This document shows positions 1-12,143 of a stretch of 64,000 nucleotides of DNA, in pieces. Location: positions 124,001 to 188,000 of the forward strand of contig RPFO01000059.1 of the NCBI GenBank assembly GCA_009746045.1, written 5' to 3'. Position 1 is the first letter of the stretch. The number at the start of each line of letters is the position of its first letter. The notes below the pieces were generated by a model. That model searched no databases and was not told the origin of the DNA. It saw only the letters and a program-made list of their open reading frames with translations. Position numbers and translations under genes: made by a program. Source of the stretch: Mesostigma viride (Eukaryota > Streptophyta > Mesostigmatophyceae > Mesostigmatales > Mesostigmataceae).

Positions 1-3000
1 CCACGCTGGACAAGCGCTTGGTGAGCGCCGCGATCAGCCGCACGCCCGCCTGGGGGCTGGCCTGGCAGATCCTCTCAAAGGACGCCCTGCAAAGAGATTT
101 TCAAGAGATGTATATTGAGAACGGTAAGACAAGTGTAAGTCGCGCAGGAGGCATGCGTGGGGTCAAGGAATGCGGCAACAAGCCAACCTTGCATAAATGA
201 ACGGAGGCTGTCAGCTAGTGGATATCACCATCTATAATTTTGATAGGAAGCTGCTGCAGATTCACAAAACTTTCAATACTTGCATGATATTGAATACCAG
301 AAAAGCAAAGCTGATCTATTCATCTAGAGGTGAAGAACCAGACGGTAGAGGACGAGATGACGTTAGCTGATGTTTTTATTTGCTCATGCAACGCAAGTGA
401 AACACAGTATGACCCCACCGGGACGTGCCGTTGACACTTCTGGCAGTAAACCAGGACATGGGCAGCTGACCGGGACACATCCTGTGATGCAGGGCTGTGC
501 ATAAACCACTAGCCTTGCTGACCGTAACACTCAATTGAATAAATGATGGAACGCTTACCAAGAGAGGTTCGGCAAGAAAACCCCTCTACCACCACTTACC
601 GCGACATCCGCACAACTTATAATCCTGCTCAAAGCGGCATGCGCATGCGCATATTGCTCAACCATATACGTATGGGTGTGGTCTCCGACCGCTCACCACG
701 ACATGCGCACAATGCCTACCACCACTCGCGTGAGCTGGTCTCCGACCGCTCACCACGACATGCTCACAACGCCTACCACCACACGAGTGAGCATGGTCTT
801 GAGCCACTCACCGCGACATGCGCACAACATCTACCACCGCACGCGTGAGCATGGTCTTGAGCCACTCACCGCGACATTCGCACGAGCTCCGCGTCGCGCA
901 CGCACAGTGCCGTGTGGTCATGCGCTCCCTCCGTCAACAAGCTGGCCTCGCCCACCGGCTCGCCCCGCCCCACGCTGAACCGGCCCCCGCTCGCGTCCTC
1001 TGACAAATACGCCGCCCCCACCTCCTCGCCGTCGCCCGCGTCCTCCTCCTCCAAGTCGTCCTCCTCCTCGTCCTCGTCCCTTACTTCTTCCACGTCAACA
1101 TCCATGAGGCTCAGGCTGCCGCTGCGCTTGGGCCCCGCGCGCCACGTGCCGCGCCGCTGCTGCTTAGAGTGGGTGTCGCCGTCGTAGAGTCGCGTGCTGC
1201 TGCCGGGCCCCTGCTTGAACCCCCCGCGGCGCACCAGGGACATCTTGCCCGAGATGAGGACGAAGAGGGAGGACGCGCGCTCGCCTTGGAGGAAGAGCGT
1301 GTCGCCCGTGCGCAGCCACACTGGGGGGGGGGGGGGGACATGTGAGTTGGGGGGCGGGGGGGGGGGGGCGGACATGTGCGTTGGGGAGGTGGGGGCGGAC
1401 ATGTTTTTTTGGGGGGGAGGTGGACATGAGTTGGGTGGGTGGGTAGATCGGGACAGGTATGACATATGGTGGGCCATAATTGTTGGGTATGGGGTCAAAA
1501 GGGGGGAGATTGGTGTTGGTGCAGTGGCAGTATAATAAAAAATCATGACAAGGTTGACTGGTATTCTTGTTGGGTGGTGGTTTGCGCCGGTACATGATTG
1601 GCTTGTCAGTCAGCTGAGTGGCCCATTGAACACAGAAGACACCAAGGGAATGGCATCCTTCTTGTCGAACTACTTCCGCACAACGCCCACGCGCTGCCCC
1701 CATAAGATATGCATGCAGTGGTTGGTTGGGTGACGTCTGCAAGCCGCGCCGCACTCACCTCGGTTCAGCCCCAGCTTGATGAACTGCCGGATGGGCGGGT
1801 AGAGCGAGCGAGCGGCCACCAGGTAGAGCTGTGGGGGCACCGGAAAATACAAAAAGAAATGGAAAATAGAAACCCACAATACAGCACATGGCCGTTCAGC
1901 CCCTAATCACCCCAAAACTCACGCAAAAATAGGAAAACACAGCATTAGGAAGCTGACGCACAACCGTGTCTTTGTGCACACATACAACTGGCTATAAGCG
2001 CTCAGTTGTGCCAAGCCCTTTATACATTTCAGTGCCACCTCAAAGGTTACACCGTCAATCTGTCACCTCCTCCCAAAGTGGCCAACTTCTCAAAACTTCA
2101 GAGCAAATACCTGCAAACTGCCCCCCCTCCCGGTATGTTGATATGAATACCATCTTCGGTGCATGGCAAAACACAACAAAGCACCCTCAAAACATTGCCC
2201 CCCAGCTACTGGCAGATGCGCATGCATGTTGATGCACACGCCTGTGACCAAGCCCCACATTGATAGAGCCCTTTGCCCACAACGCACATCAACGTAAAAT
2301 ACGGACCATGCCCACACTCCACTCCGAACAGAAACCTCTCCCTGCGACTCGTTGAAGCACAGAAGGATCCACAGCCATTTGCCCACGCCCCATGCCAAGT
2401 GCAGACTCTTCATGCAGCAGAGATCGATCAAACACTAGACCATCCATGCAAACACAACTACCCTTATCGATGTACAATTGTATGCAAGCCCCTTTGCCCA
2501 CAAGCCACATCAAGGCAGATCCCTTCCTGCCCACCCCCAACATCTCACAAACTTGTCCCAGCGATCCGCCCCCGCCAACAAATGCACACCCTCTGCCCAC
2601 TCCATCCAGACATTACAACCCACATCAATGTACACGTCGAGCGAGGACGCGCCGAGCCGCTCCAAGTCCTCCACGCAGAAGCGGGCGACGGTGGACGCTT
2701 CCGCCGCCGTCACCTGCCGCCGGCATGAGCGCGCACGCAGGTCGCGTGCACAACCAGGGCGTGACCGCGCACACACAAGGGGCGTGGGCACAAATAAGCA
2801 TGGGTGAGACCAGTGCATGTGTGACGTGATTACGAGCTAGGAAATCTAAATGGTAGATACTTCATCTGCCGCGGCAAGACGTGGCGACGCTGCATTCCAG
2901 TACATGGAGCCGTCCTGTGCAAGTGCATGGCAGATAGGCCGCCTGAGCTTGCTAATGCACGGTCACACCCTAGTCCGCTGCCCTAGCATGCACGATCACA

Positions 3001-6000
3001 CCCTTGGCTGACATTTCTAGCGAGACGCGCGGGAATACATGCAAGATATACTCCAGTTGTATACATGCAAGTCATACACGAGATCTCCACTTTGTAGCGC
3101 ACAGCACACCACCCACCGTCGCGCCTCTCCCCGTCCCGGTGAAGAACGAGGCCGCCCCAACGATGGCGAGCGGCTTGACCACGTCCGCACCCCGCGGCCG
3201 ATGCGCTATCTCCCCTGGTGTCGACACAGGCGGGTGCCCGATGCCTCCACCTCCGGCCGCCCCTTGCCGCCGTGCCCCACCAGCAGCAGCACCAGCGCCC
3301 GGCTTCTGTTCCGGTGAGCTGCCGCTAGAGTCGGCCGCATGCCTCTCCGCCGCGGGGGCGTGGTCCACGTAGAGCTTCCCCGTGAGCAGGATGTAGAAGC
3401 AGAGCGCGTCCTCATCCTGGTGTTGCGTGTGCCAGGGACAGGCACGGACCAAGGAGGCGACGAGCCAGTAAACAAAGGATGAGGGTGCCCGCGGTGCAGG
3501 GGCAGATGCACAGCAGTGGCAGGTGGGGCTGACGTGCGGTCACGAGACATGGTGACTGTTGGTTGATATGAACATCAAGACACAGCTGCGCTTGTGCAGA
3601 CCACATGTCGGACCACAACGTCAACGCCGCGACTCCGAATGAAAAACGAGACCAATAAAACTCGCCAGCACCAATGGTGCCAGCTGTGACTGCCACACCT
3701 GCAGCAGATGGGACACGACCCACGGCGCAGCGAGCTTCAGATATGCATGCTCAGATCTCAGAAGGCAGCTGGAGCACGAAGAATGGTCTGACGCTGGACA
3801 TAAGGAGCACTATCTATCTAAGCATGACATCTCGTGCACGTGCATGGAAGGATTCAAAGGTGAACTGGCATTCATAAACACTAGAGCTGGCCGTCAAATA
3901 CAACCCACATACGCTGCTTGGCGCGTGACCCCCTATCAGCTAGCCGCACCATCCAAACACCTAGCGATCTGCTGACATGGAGACCTGGCCAGCAGCCCTG
4001 GTCGCAGGTGTTGGACCGGGCCAGAAGGCACAAAACAAGCAACGACCTGGTCTCACCTTTTCATACAAGACGGAGCCGCTGGGCAGGTCCAGCCGCACCA
4101 CCTGCAGGGGGTGCCAGCATCCCAAAACCAGTGGGCTCACAAAGATGAGATCGGAAACCATATGAGTACGAAAGGGAAACAGGAATGTGGGAGGGGACGT
4201 AGCAGGGAAACATGAGTGGGCGTCCCTAGCAAAAGGGGGGCACTTGTCCTATTAACTAGATCTGCGTAGTCCTATTGCAGGCATGAACCACCCTGGAAAC
4301 TGCTGCCCTGCCAGCTGCTGTCGCTGCTGCTGCCACCGCACTCACCGCTAGTTCCCACCGCACTGCGCTGCCACTGATTTGAAGTCGCCAGAAACACGCT
4401 TGCCCACCTCATCTACACTGGCCTGCGTAGCAATCCACACGCCCAAGCAATCCGCTGCTCTAGTCAAAATGCAACATAGAACTCCGATTACATGACTTGA
4501 TCGGATATGCGGCGGGATGATTCATCCTAGAGGGAGGCCCAGGAAGGGCGTGACTTAACCCCCATGGACACGGGCCTTAATTTTGAACGCCACAAATGGC
4601 AGGCAACGGAAGTGATTTCAGCTAGACGTGTCTACCCCACCAAAGAACATGAAACCTCCTCCAACCCCCACACCTCCTGGTTGGTGTGCAGGAAGCTGTG
4701 CCACCGCGCCAACCGCTCCGTACTCTCCCACTCGTCGTCGCTCCAAAGACCCGCCTCTGCGTCCCCCATGGGGGCCACCGCAGGGTGCGCCGAAGGGGTA
4801 ACCCCAAGACCCCGTGCACCATCCCGGAATGAAGGGGCCACCGATGGCTCCGCGTGGCCCGCTGTCTCCCCCGCCCCGCCCTCCAACGCTGACGAATAAG
4901 GCCGCGGGGGTATCGCTGGCCGCAGCCAGGGCGAGTGCACCACCTCGGCAGGCCCCTGCTCCCCCTTGACAGCAGGTTTGTCAACATCAGCGCGGTGAGA
5001 AGTCGCGGCACCACTCGCCCCACGGTCCACCCCACCCTTCTCCCTCGTCGATGCCGGGGCAACCTCGACCCTGACCACCTCCCCCTTGTGCCTGCGTGTC
5101 TCCTTCCGCCGGCGGGCCTGGGACCCTGGCTGCGCGCGGGGGGATGGGATCTTTGACGCAGACTTGGACAGCGGAGAGATTGGCGGGAGCGCCGCCTGAG
5201 CGGCGACCAGGGTGTCCGTGCCCGTGGGGCCGCCAGGTGGCAGCACGTCGAGCGCCAGACCGGAATCGGACATCCCCGCCACGCTGCTGGCCGAGGAGGA
5301 GGACCGGTGGTCCCGCGCCGTCTCGTATCCGGTGTCAGAGGTGGCATCGGACTCAGCCTCATGGGAGCTGTGGTGGGTGGATCCAGGGGACGAGGGCTCT
5401 GATTTGTCCGAACGCACGCCCAGCGCGAGCTCATGTGCCAGCGATGATGGCTGGGACTTGGCGGGCGGCGGGCGCGGCGGCAGCGATGGCACGTCGTTGG
5501 GGGAGGCGTTGATGTCGGGGCGGCGCGGGCGGATGCGGAGGACCTCGGGGAAGTCCACAAAGTCGCCGCAGTGGAGGAAGTCCTGCAGCACAAAGTGGGC
5601 AACGCGCCACAGCCGCGCGATGGCCTGCCGTGCACATTCGCACGAGAAGCAGAGAAAGCGGTGTAGAGGCAGCAAGTATTTCAGCACAGCCAGGACTATT
5701 ATGTCACGATTTTTGAGGTTGGAAGCTGGGGTCGTAGCTTGTACAAGACAAGGGTTGGCTACAAATGTCCACACACGCTCACCTGTGCACTGCCACCATA
5801 GTCCGGCTACACAGTATTCAATTAAACACTACATGGGGCCATGGACTGACACAAAAAAATGCCAAAGTAGGTGACCGTGCAGGCCAGATCCCAGGCACGC
5901 AGGGCAAGCGAAAATGGGCTGATTGGATTTCCCCAGACCACGCGGGTGCCATCCTCATCTCTCCACTGTGAAAGCAGGTCCACCGAGGACAGTTCTTTCC

Positions 6001-8843
6001 AGTACACAACCCCTACATACAAGGCTGCTTGCCCTCACCTGTCGCACATAGAGGTCCAACGTGTGGGGCTTGTTCTTGATGAAATTCTGCAAGGGCGAGG
6101 GGGGGGGGGAGGGGGGGGGGCATCAACAAACAGTGCGCGAGATGCGTTTTTATGGGCACGTCATACAATTGTCATGGGTGGCGAACCTCACAGGGTTTCA
6201 TTATGAGCTTTGTGCGTCAATAGATATAACTTGCTTCCTCCGCAGCTTGTAACACGTCGCAGTGGCAAAGGGAGCCTTCGAATCAGGTACCGTGCAACTT
6301 ATACATGTAAGGGAATGCGATGGACATACGACACTCAACTTCGCTGACGAGATGAAGCAGTGCCCTCTAGTCCTACATCACCAACAGAGCATGATGACAA
6401 GAGAAAGGTACCCCACACACACACAACAACATGGCACGATGACAAGAGTCAAGGTAACAATCCCCCCCAACATCACTGAGCTGTACAATGCTCTGGTCAA
6501 CCCTTCTGTGCCACGTTACCCGCCGACTGAGGCACGGTTACAATCAATAAATAACCACTATGGCCACCCTTCCCCCCACCAACACACACATACCAGGAAC
6601 AGCTCCCTCGACACGCACACGAGCACCGCGCCTTGCTCCTGCGCGATGCAGGTGACGCTGCGGCGTGCACGGTCCAAAACGTCCAAGTCCCCCACGCTCT
6701 CGCCCGTGTACAGCACGTTCATGAGTGCAAGGCGAGGCGAGCCGGAGCCCTGTTCGGGGGACAGGTGGCTGTTGGACGTGGCGGGACCCGAGCGCTGGTT
6801 GGTGCGCTCCCCCCCCTGTGGATGGTCAAGCAAGGATGGGCAACGGAAAGGGAGTCTCTTTTTAAAAGGAAATCGAAGAAGAAAGGCGTGTCGTGGATCT
6901 TAACTTGGATGCATACTACCATCAGTTCAAGTGCTCAGTATGACCCGATTATCCCGGCACCGCGTGAGCAACCCCTGGTAGGGGCAGGCGTTGCCCAGTC
7001 CAGAATCTTAACACCCATGTGGGGGGGACGCGTGCAGTAATCACCACACAAGCAGAGGAGCAACATGAAATACTGTGCTTAATTTGTGCTTCGGCAAACC
7101 AACTTTTGCACCCTTCGCCCTGCACTTCAACTGCTACTCGCAAAAGTAGAGAGCTGGAAAGCGGGATGGGGGAGGGCGCACTAAAAGGTTCATCAACAAC
7201 CCTCCAATAGTTCACCAGCAACCTGGAAGATTTGCACCCATGTTGCAACCAAAGAAGGGATGATTGTCAGCAACGGTCCCCTCCAAATGCTGTGTGGACA
7301 CTGTCTCAATCATTACATAGCTTGAAAAACCTTACCTTACCGTACCTGTCATGGCCCCCTTAGCACCGCTGCAACACCACACAAAACATGCAGCCAACCC
7401 GCAGTGTTCACCCACCTCATGGCAGTGCTGCGCGGAGGCTGGTGCCATGCGCACGGTCTCATCCAGGTACACGCCGAGGCTGCCGTTGGTCACCACGTAG
7501 ATGCCAGAATCCGACGGCTCACCAATGCGGAAAAGGACCTGCCGCGTTGCGTGCCGGCGCCATGAGCGCATAGAAAGAGTAGCATGGCCAAGCACAAGTT
7601 AACGCGCAGATGGTGGCACGCACAGGCACACAGCAAGCACGCAGATGGCGGCCAAGCATCCAGGCAGGCAAAGGAGCTGGTGAGCAGGCTGCTGCGTGAG
7701 ACTGCCGCGCCGCTAGGAAAGACAAAGCGCCTGCGATGCGAACACAGATTAGCTCACAATCTCTACCTGCACCCTGAAACAGGAATGGACTCCCGTTGGA
7801 GGCAAGTGGAAAGGCTTGTCCCACACCAAGGCGACGTTCGTGCACACAGATACACAAGCAAGCTACCACCTCCCGCCCTAACCTCGTACGGCTGCACACC
7901 CATACCAACAGTTGGTCATTTCCTGCAAGACACTATGGCTGCCGTCTACCTGCCGCATCACATCTGCCACCTGCCACATGCCGCCTGTGTCACACACCAA
8001 AGGAGCAAAAGCCTTTTTCCGTCAAGAACAGGAGGGAAACAAACGCTCGGCTGCACAGTGGGTCCCAGGTGAGCATCGGATGATGTCAACGCACTGTGGT
8101 TGCACTTCTCTACGTTCCTAATAAATTAATTAATTAATGGTTGCACTTCTCCCCCAGCAACAACCACACCCGCACGATTCCTTGACACCCTAGACAAGCA
8201 CGCCACCGCATACAGAAGCACCTCCCCCCGCCACAAGGACACCCGGCACCACGCAACCTATCGTATCGGTGGCGATGGCGCGCGAGCGATGGCGCGTGAG
8301 CGATGGCGCGTGAGCGATGACGACCCTTACACCAGACAAATGCAGCGCACAAACTAAATGATCTCGACCCACTAATCTCTCTCATCACAGACGCACCTCC
8401 CCCGGCGCGAGCGTGAGCCACTCGACCCGGTTGAACAGCTCCCGGCTCTCCTCCAGCTCCAGGCATGCAAAGAACTTGGTGGTCGAGAAAAAGTCGGGCG
8501 CGTGCGCGCCGTGGGGGGTCACGGCCTCCTCCCACTGGACCTGGGCTGAAGCCCCCTCCGAGGATCCCTTGCTCCCTGGTATGTGCAAGTGGCGGAAATG
8601 GCGCTTGAGGTGGTCCCCGCCATCGCCCGCGGTGGCAGCATCCGCGCCCTCCCCTGCTGTCTGCGCGGTGGCATGAGAGCCGGGGGCATCGCCCTCCAAG
8701 CTGGCACGGGGCGGCATGGTTGCGCGGGTAGAGTTACGAGGGAGCCGGTAGAGAGGGCAAGCAGGGCGACGCCAGTAGAAGATGGTTGTTAGGACGAAGC
8801 CAGTGGAAATTACCATTAGGAGGAGGCCAGTAGGCATGGTCAT
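1..8843 (-). CDS. NTE/PNPLA6-type patatin phospholipase with cyclic-nucleotide-binding-like modules, 5' part of gene (C-terminus off left edge)
   Basis: Spliced by eye from eleven exons with GT-AG borders and matching phases: 8397-8843, 7416-7538, 6594-6749, 6039-6086, 4674-5624, 4057-4101, 3117-3416, 2624-2713 (or 2636-2713), 1759-1828, 870-1320 and 1-86, giving about 920 residues. The ATG at 8843 is followed by one hydrophobic segment (TGLLLMVISTGFVLTTIFYW) and a basic RLPRNSTR stretch, the usual start of NTE proteins anchored to the ER. Three cNMP-binding folds follow: module 1 (FRIGEPSDSGIYVVTNGSLG, exons 1-3), module 2 (LPSGSVLYEK, FYILLTGKLYVD, exons 5-8) and module 3 (GDTLFLQGERASSLFVLISG, exons 9-11). 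A long acidic insert sits in module 3, and exon 5 carries a low-complexity spacer of about 250 residues. The family hydrolyses phosphatidylcholine and lysophospholipids; the patatin catalytic domain is not in the window, so that activity is inferred from architecture. The exon 8 donor is ambiguous by 12 bp. Confidence 0.8.
640..895. repeat. Tandem ~57-60-bp repeat in an NTE intron that copies the exon 10 splice donor
   Basis: Four to five degenerate units, each containing ACTCACCGCGACATGCGCAC or a close variant and ACCACCRCACGCGTGAGC, run from about 665 to the end of exon 10 at 870. On the gene strand each unit repeats the exon end (codons for VRMSR) together with the GTGAGTGG donor or a GTGAGCGG variant. 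Confidence 0.7.
8111..8137 (+). mobile_element. Tail-only retrotransposon insertion (27 bp) with 14-bp target duplication
   Basis: The 14-mer TGGTTGCACTTCTC occurs at 8097-8110 and again at 8138-8151. Between them lie only 27 bp, ending in ATTAATTAATTAA, the 3' tail type of the LINE family in this window. It sits in NTE intron 1. This is best read as an extremely 5'-truncated LINE insertion made by target-primed reverse transcription. Confidence 0.75.
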
Positions 8844-8870
8844 TACGTTGCGTGGAAGAGTAGGGTGGGG

Positions 8871-8916
8871 AGTGGCCAGGGCCAGGGCCAGGGCCAAGGC
8901 CAGGGGCAGGGGCCAG
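8871..8916. repeat. GGGCCA hexamer run upstream of the NTE start codon
   Basis: About seven imperfect GGGCCA units lie 28-73 bp upstream of the chosen NTE start (8843), in the 5' UTR or core promoter. The reading frame stays open through them to an ATG at 9026, so an N-terminal extension of 61 residues cannot be excluded. The downstream ATG is preferred because the membrane segment then starts within five residues. Confidence 0.5.
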
Positions 8917-9026
8917 CCTAGGTGCATAAAAGTGTGCTTGGGGTATGCCGTGGACTGGGGAAACCTTGCAGCATCTCGCACAAATAAAAGTTTGTAGAGG
9001 TGGTGCCACATCCATTTAGGGGGCAT

Positions 9027-9886
9027 CCATTATGGCGAGCCAACAATTGCTAGAAGAAGTGTGGTTGAAAAGGCTGCAATGGCTGACAAGCCGCAAAATC
9101 CAGTAGCCTTTTTGCATCCCTTGGAAAAAGAGCAAATTTACTGCCACCTCTGGCATCCGCGATACTGCCTCATCATGAGCTAGATAGCATAATCTAATTG
9201 CCCCAGGTCAAGGGATGCCATTGGCATGCGTTTTCCCCTCACTATGCACTGGTAGAATAAACGATACCAGGCGGACAGACAGCCTGAGCACCCAGAGCAG
9301 GCTTGTAGTATTCGCTTGCCATTGTTTTGCGCGGGGCTACTCAATTGAGACACATTTGTTGGCCTGCATGTCTCATGTTCGAAATGCAGCTGCCATTTTT
9401 CTACCACCCAACTGATTGCCAGGTTAGCACTTGACGTTGCTTGTCATGAATTGTACCATCATGACTAACTACCCACGGGTCATCCTCACCATAAAAGACA
9501 AGGACAAAGCGCTTGCTAGCTGCAGGGGCTCAACTTACCGAAAGAATTGAATGCCAGCCAAATCCACGACCTAGAATAGGGTCGTCTATATTTATTCACC
9601 TCCTCTATGATACGCAGACAGCTTAGCCAGGCACGCAGATGAAGGCATAGATTAAGGTATAGACACCAGATAACGGAGCCGAAAAACCGCTCGTTAGCAT
9701 AGGGACATCGAGCTAAGGAAACGAACACCACGGATGCAAGTTGGGTTCGCACACTCAGTATCCCCTTCCCATAGGTAGCGTTGAGATTGATAAAATGCAA
9801 CAGCGGGCCAATTTCCACGGGGCACACATCAATACGTAGACACTCTGCACAAGAAAACTTATCTCTTCTTGTTGGATTGACGCCGA
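9027..9886. other. Intergenic DNA, no supported gene
   Basis: No convincing coding region. A minus-strand open stretch (9516-9827, extending to a possible GCAG acceptor near 9845) encodes a fairly hydrophobic sequence and could be an exon of the small gene to its right, but no phase-compatible donor was found. Confidence 0.4.
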
Positions 9887-10159
9887 CTAGACGTACCCAA
9901 GCTCAGCATCCACGTCAGCGACAGTCGTCCCTAACGTCCCCGCTCTATGCTCAGGTGAAGAGATGGACTCCCCAACAGTGTACATGTCCGACTGGACAAT
10001 TACCGCGGGATTTAAGGAGGGGAAAAATTTGATCCATTGTCTCCTAACGCCACCACCCGTGTATGCGTCCGCAGCTGCCAAGCCCAGAGCAAAAGTGGCG
10101 CCAACAGCTGCTGCTCCGACAAGGAATTGGCGTTTTGTTCTCCGCGACATCCCTACCAT
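9887..10159 (-). CDS. Small hypothetical membrane-anchored or exported protein
   Basis: An open frame of 90 codons (87 from the second ATG at 10150). It starts with a basic stretch (MSRRTKRQ) followed by a hydrophobic alanine/glycine-rich segment (FLVGAAAVGATFALGLAAA) and a polar tail, as expected for a signal anchor or organelle-targeted protein. I do not recognise the family. A GTACGT donor-like site lies at the last codons before the stop, so this may be the first exon of a longer gene. It is on the same strand as the NTE gene, about 1 kb upstream of it. Support is composition only. Confidence 0.4.
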   Translation of the reverse strand: MVGMSRRTKRQFLVGAAAVGATFALGLAAADAYTGGGVRRQWIKFFPSLNPAVIVQSDMYTVGESISSPEHRAGTLGTTVADVDAELGYV

Positions 10160-10815
10160 ATGCGCAATTAATTAATGAGCATTTCCTTCCCAACTAAAAA
10201 CAAATAAACCTCCATAGGCTGACCCGAACGCCATCGATCAACTTCGGATAAAGTGATTTGAAGGATGCCGAGAATTCCGGACTTGCGATGGCGTGGAATT
10301 TCGTTTCCATCCAACCGTCTCGGCGTTCCATAGCCTGCGCTTGGTCAAAACTGACTGTGACGCATGGCGGATCCCGTTGCTCCGAGCGTTGCTCTCGTGA
10401 CGCATGGCGTACGGCAAGGATACGGCTATATCTGCCTGCCGAAATGGCAGCATTAAATGCGCAAGTTCTGAACTCGTACCGTACTTAGGCACTTCCCTTT
10501 AATTTTCCCGCCAAAAATGTGTTGCTCGCCAGGCGCCGCGCCCTTGGCTGGCGCCTCGTGCTTCCCTCCTCCCGGGTTTCGTGCCACCAAACTCCTAACC
10601 GTACCTTCACCAAACTCCTAACCGTGTACCTTCATGCACGCACGCATGACTGCACCTTACCTTCCACTCTTGTGTTCAGTATTCTATACATTCACTACAC
10701 GAAGCCTGCACATACACGAAGCCTGCATTGCGCTCGAGGTCCCTTTTCTGTTTTAAACCATGGCCTTGAGCTTTCCGCTCATCAAAACTGTCCAAGGGCC
10801 TCAGCAGGGTACAGT
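10160..10815. other. Intergenic DNA with one TTAATTAA tract
   Basis: A short AATTAATTAA tract lies at about 10165-10174, similar to the tails of the LINE family, but no flanking target duplication was found. ORFs on both strands at 10238-10492 have no recognisable motif. Confidence 0.4.
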
Positions 10816-10936
10816 ACAAGTTGTAAAGCCTTACAAATTACGCTGGGCAGGGCTGTCGCTAACATGATGTCGGAATGACAATTTATTTTACCGAGCGTGC
10901 CCTGCCAAGCGTCATTTGTAATGCTTTACAAGTGTG
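10816..10936. repeat. Foldback (hairpin) element, MITE-like
   Basis: Left arm 10816-10852 and right arm about 10898-10936 are imperfect inverted repeats of roughly 38 nt; both read TTGTAAAGC(C/A)TTACAAAT on opposite strands, then ACGCT(G/T)GGCAGGGC. About 45 bp separate the arms. A transcript would form a long imperfect stem. It could be a miniature inverted-repeat transposon or a small-RNA hairpin. No target duplication was identified. Confidence 0.65.
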
Positions 10937-11049
10937 TACGTATGACAGTCCATGAAATAAAAGAAATCCTAGTCCTCAAACCCAGGCCCTACGGTGAATT
11001 TTTCGGCAGGCCAGGCTACACATCATATGGCTAGCTGACAAACGCTCAC

Positions 11050-11509
11050 CTGATACGCCGCCAGGATGGTACCCCCTTCAACATAAACTTCAATCGTAGC
11101 CACGTTGCAATGAAGAGTAGCGTGTGGGCTGTTTTCCAACACGCACTTGGCAGCCATGGCTGGCGTTATGCGCATACAGAGCGTCATAATCGTGTCCGGC
11201 TTGGCGCCGCTGTCAATATCCTGCACGCATGAGGAGCGCCAACCGAAGCTGCAGATATCTTGCTCAATTGATTTTTTTTTTTTAACCAAGAGCGTGATAA
11301 GCAGATTTATGGCAGCGTTTTCCAAGTTGTAAACAATATCTAGACAACACCTAGAACGTAGAACAATACCTAGAACGTAAATTATCAAAGTATAACAAAA
11401 GGGGAAAACGTACCCATTCATCGCTTGTAATGTTCACATATGACAAGGCCCTGCATGCCGTTAACATGAGTCCTAAATAAATAACGGCTAGAATCACGGC
11501 CCTAGCCAT
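11050..11509 (-). CDS. Putative secreted cysteine-rich protein (two exons seen, probably incomplete)
   Basis: Exon 1 is 11414-11509 (ATG at 11509), 32 codons, with a signal-peptide-like start (MARAVILAVIYLGLMLTACR) and a GTACGT donor. Exon 2 is 11050-11262, 71 codons, with an AG acceptor at 11263-11264 and a GTGAGCG donor at 11049. Both junctions are phase 0, so the frame is continuous. Exon 2 contains five cysteines (ICSF, SSCVQD, TLCMRIT, AKCVLE, LHCNV). Spacing is reminiscent of algal extracellular-matrix domains, but I cannot assign a family. Without the last splice the frame stops after eight more codons. No further exon was found to the left, where a foldback repeat lies. Confidence 0.5.
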
Positions 11510-11716
11510 GATGATAGTGCCTATGAAATGAAATCGCAAGCCGCGACGTTCTTCACGAGGATTGCAGTCGGCTAGTTGCGGCCATGATCACCAGAGGTCG
11601 CATCGGCGAATTTGACCCAAGTCCTGCTTGCTCAAAATTTGGCGCCTTTTGCAAGCCACACTTTTACGTCGGTTGGAGTTTTACGCCGCACCAGTGGGTA
11701 GCTGTCAAGTCGCGCC

Positions 11717-11802
11717 GCGCCCAGCCTTGCGCACTCCCAGCCTCGCGCACTCCCCAGCCTTGCGCACGCCAGCCTTGCGCACGCTGCGCCGCGCCCAGCC
11801 TT
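11717..11802. repeat. Degenerate ~15-bp minisatellite (CCAGCCTTGCGCACG type)
   Basis: Five to six imperfect copies of a unit containing CAGCCTTGCGCAC, about 350 bp upstream of the LRR gene. It lies between genes and may be promoter-proximal. Confidence 0.6.
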
Positions 11803-12143
11803 GTGCATCGTCTGAAGAAATCAGTGTCTGATGTTTACAAAAACTCGATTTTTTTCGTGAAAATTAATGGTGTTTGTGCAGTCCCGCACTTGGTCATACA
11901 CTAATGGTGTATCTTACCGGTAATGCTTTTGGAATTAGTAACTATACGGTGAAGGCGTCATCTTAGTCCGTGTTGCTAGCGTTTTACGTTTTCTGTATCG
12001 CGATAGCTTGTCTCTAGCCACAGGTGGTCGATATCGCCTGCCGCAGGCTGTTCTGTGAGGTCGGAATACAAGCCTTACATTCACTGGTTGCCGCCTCTCA
12101 CCAAGCCTAGCGGATCTGGAAGCCCCAAACCATCATTTAAGCC

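Noticed and set aside
543..1003. Plus-strand ORFs opposite the NTE exon at 870-1320
   Set aside because: Shadow frames of the tandem repeat and of the G/C-rich NTE exon on the other strand.
10780..10905. Terminal exon for the secreted cysteine-rich gene (GTLGKINCHSDIM)
   Set aside because: The frame lies within an inverted-repeat hairpin and has no cysteine-domain continuity, so it is probably fortuitous.
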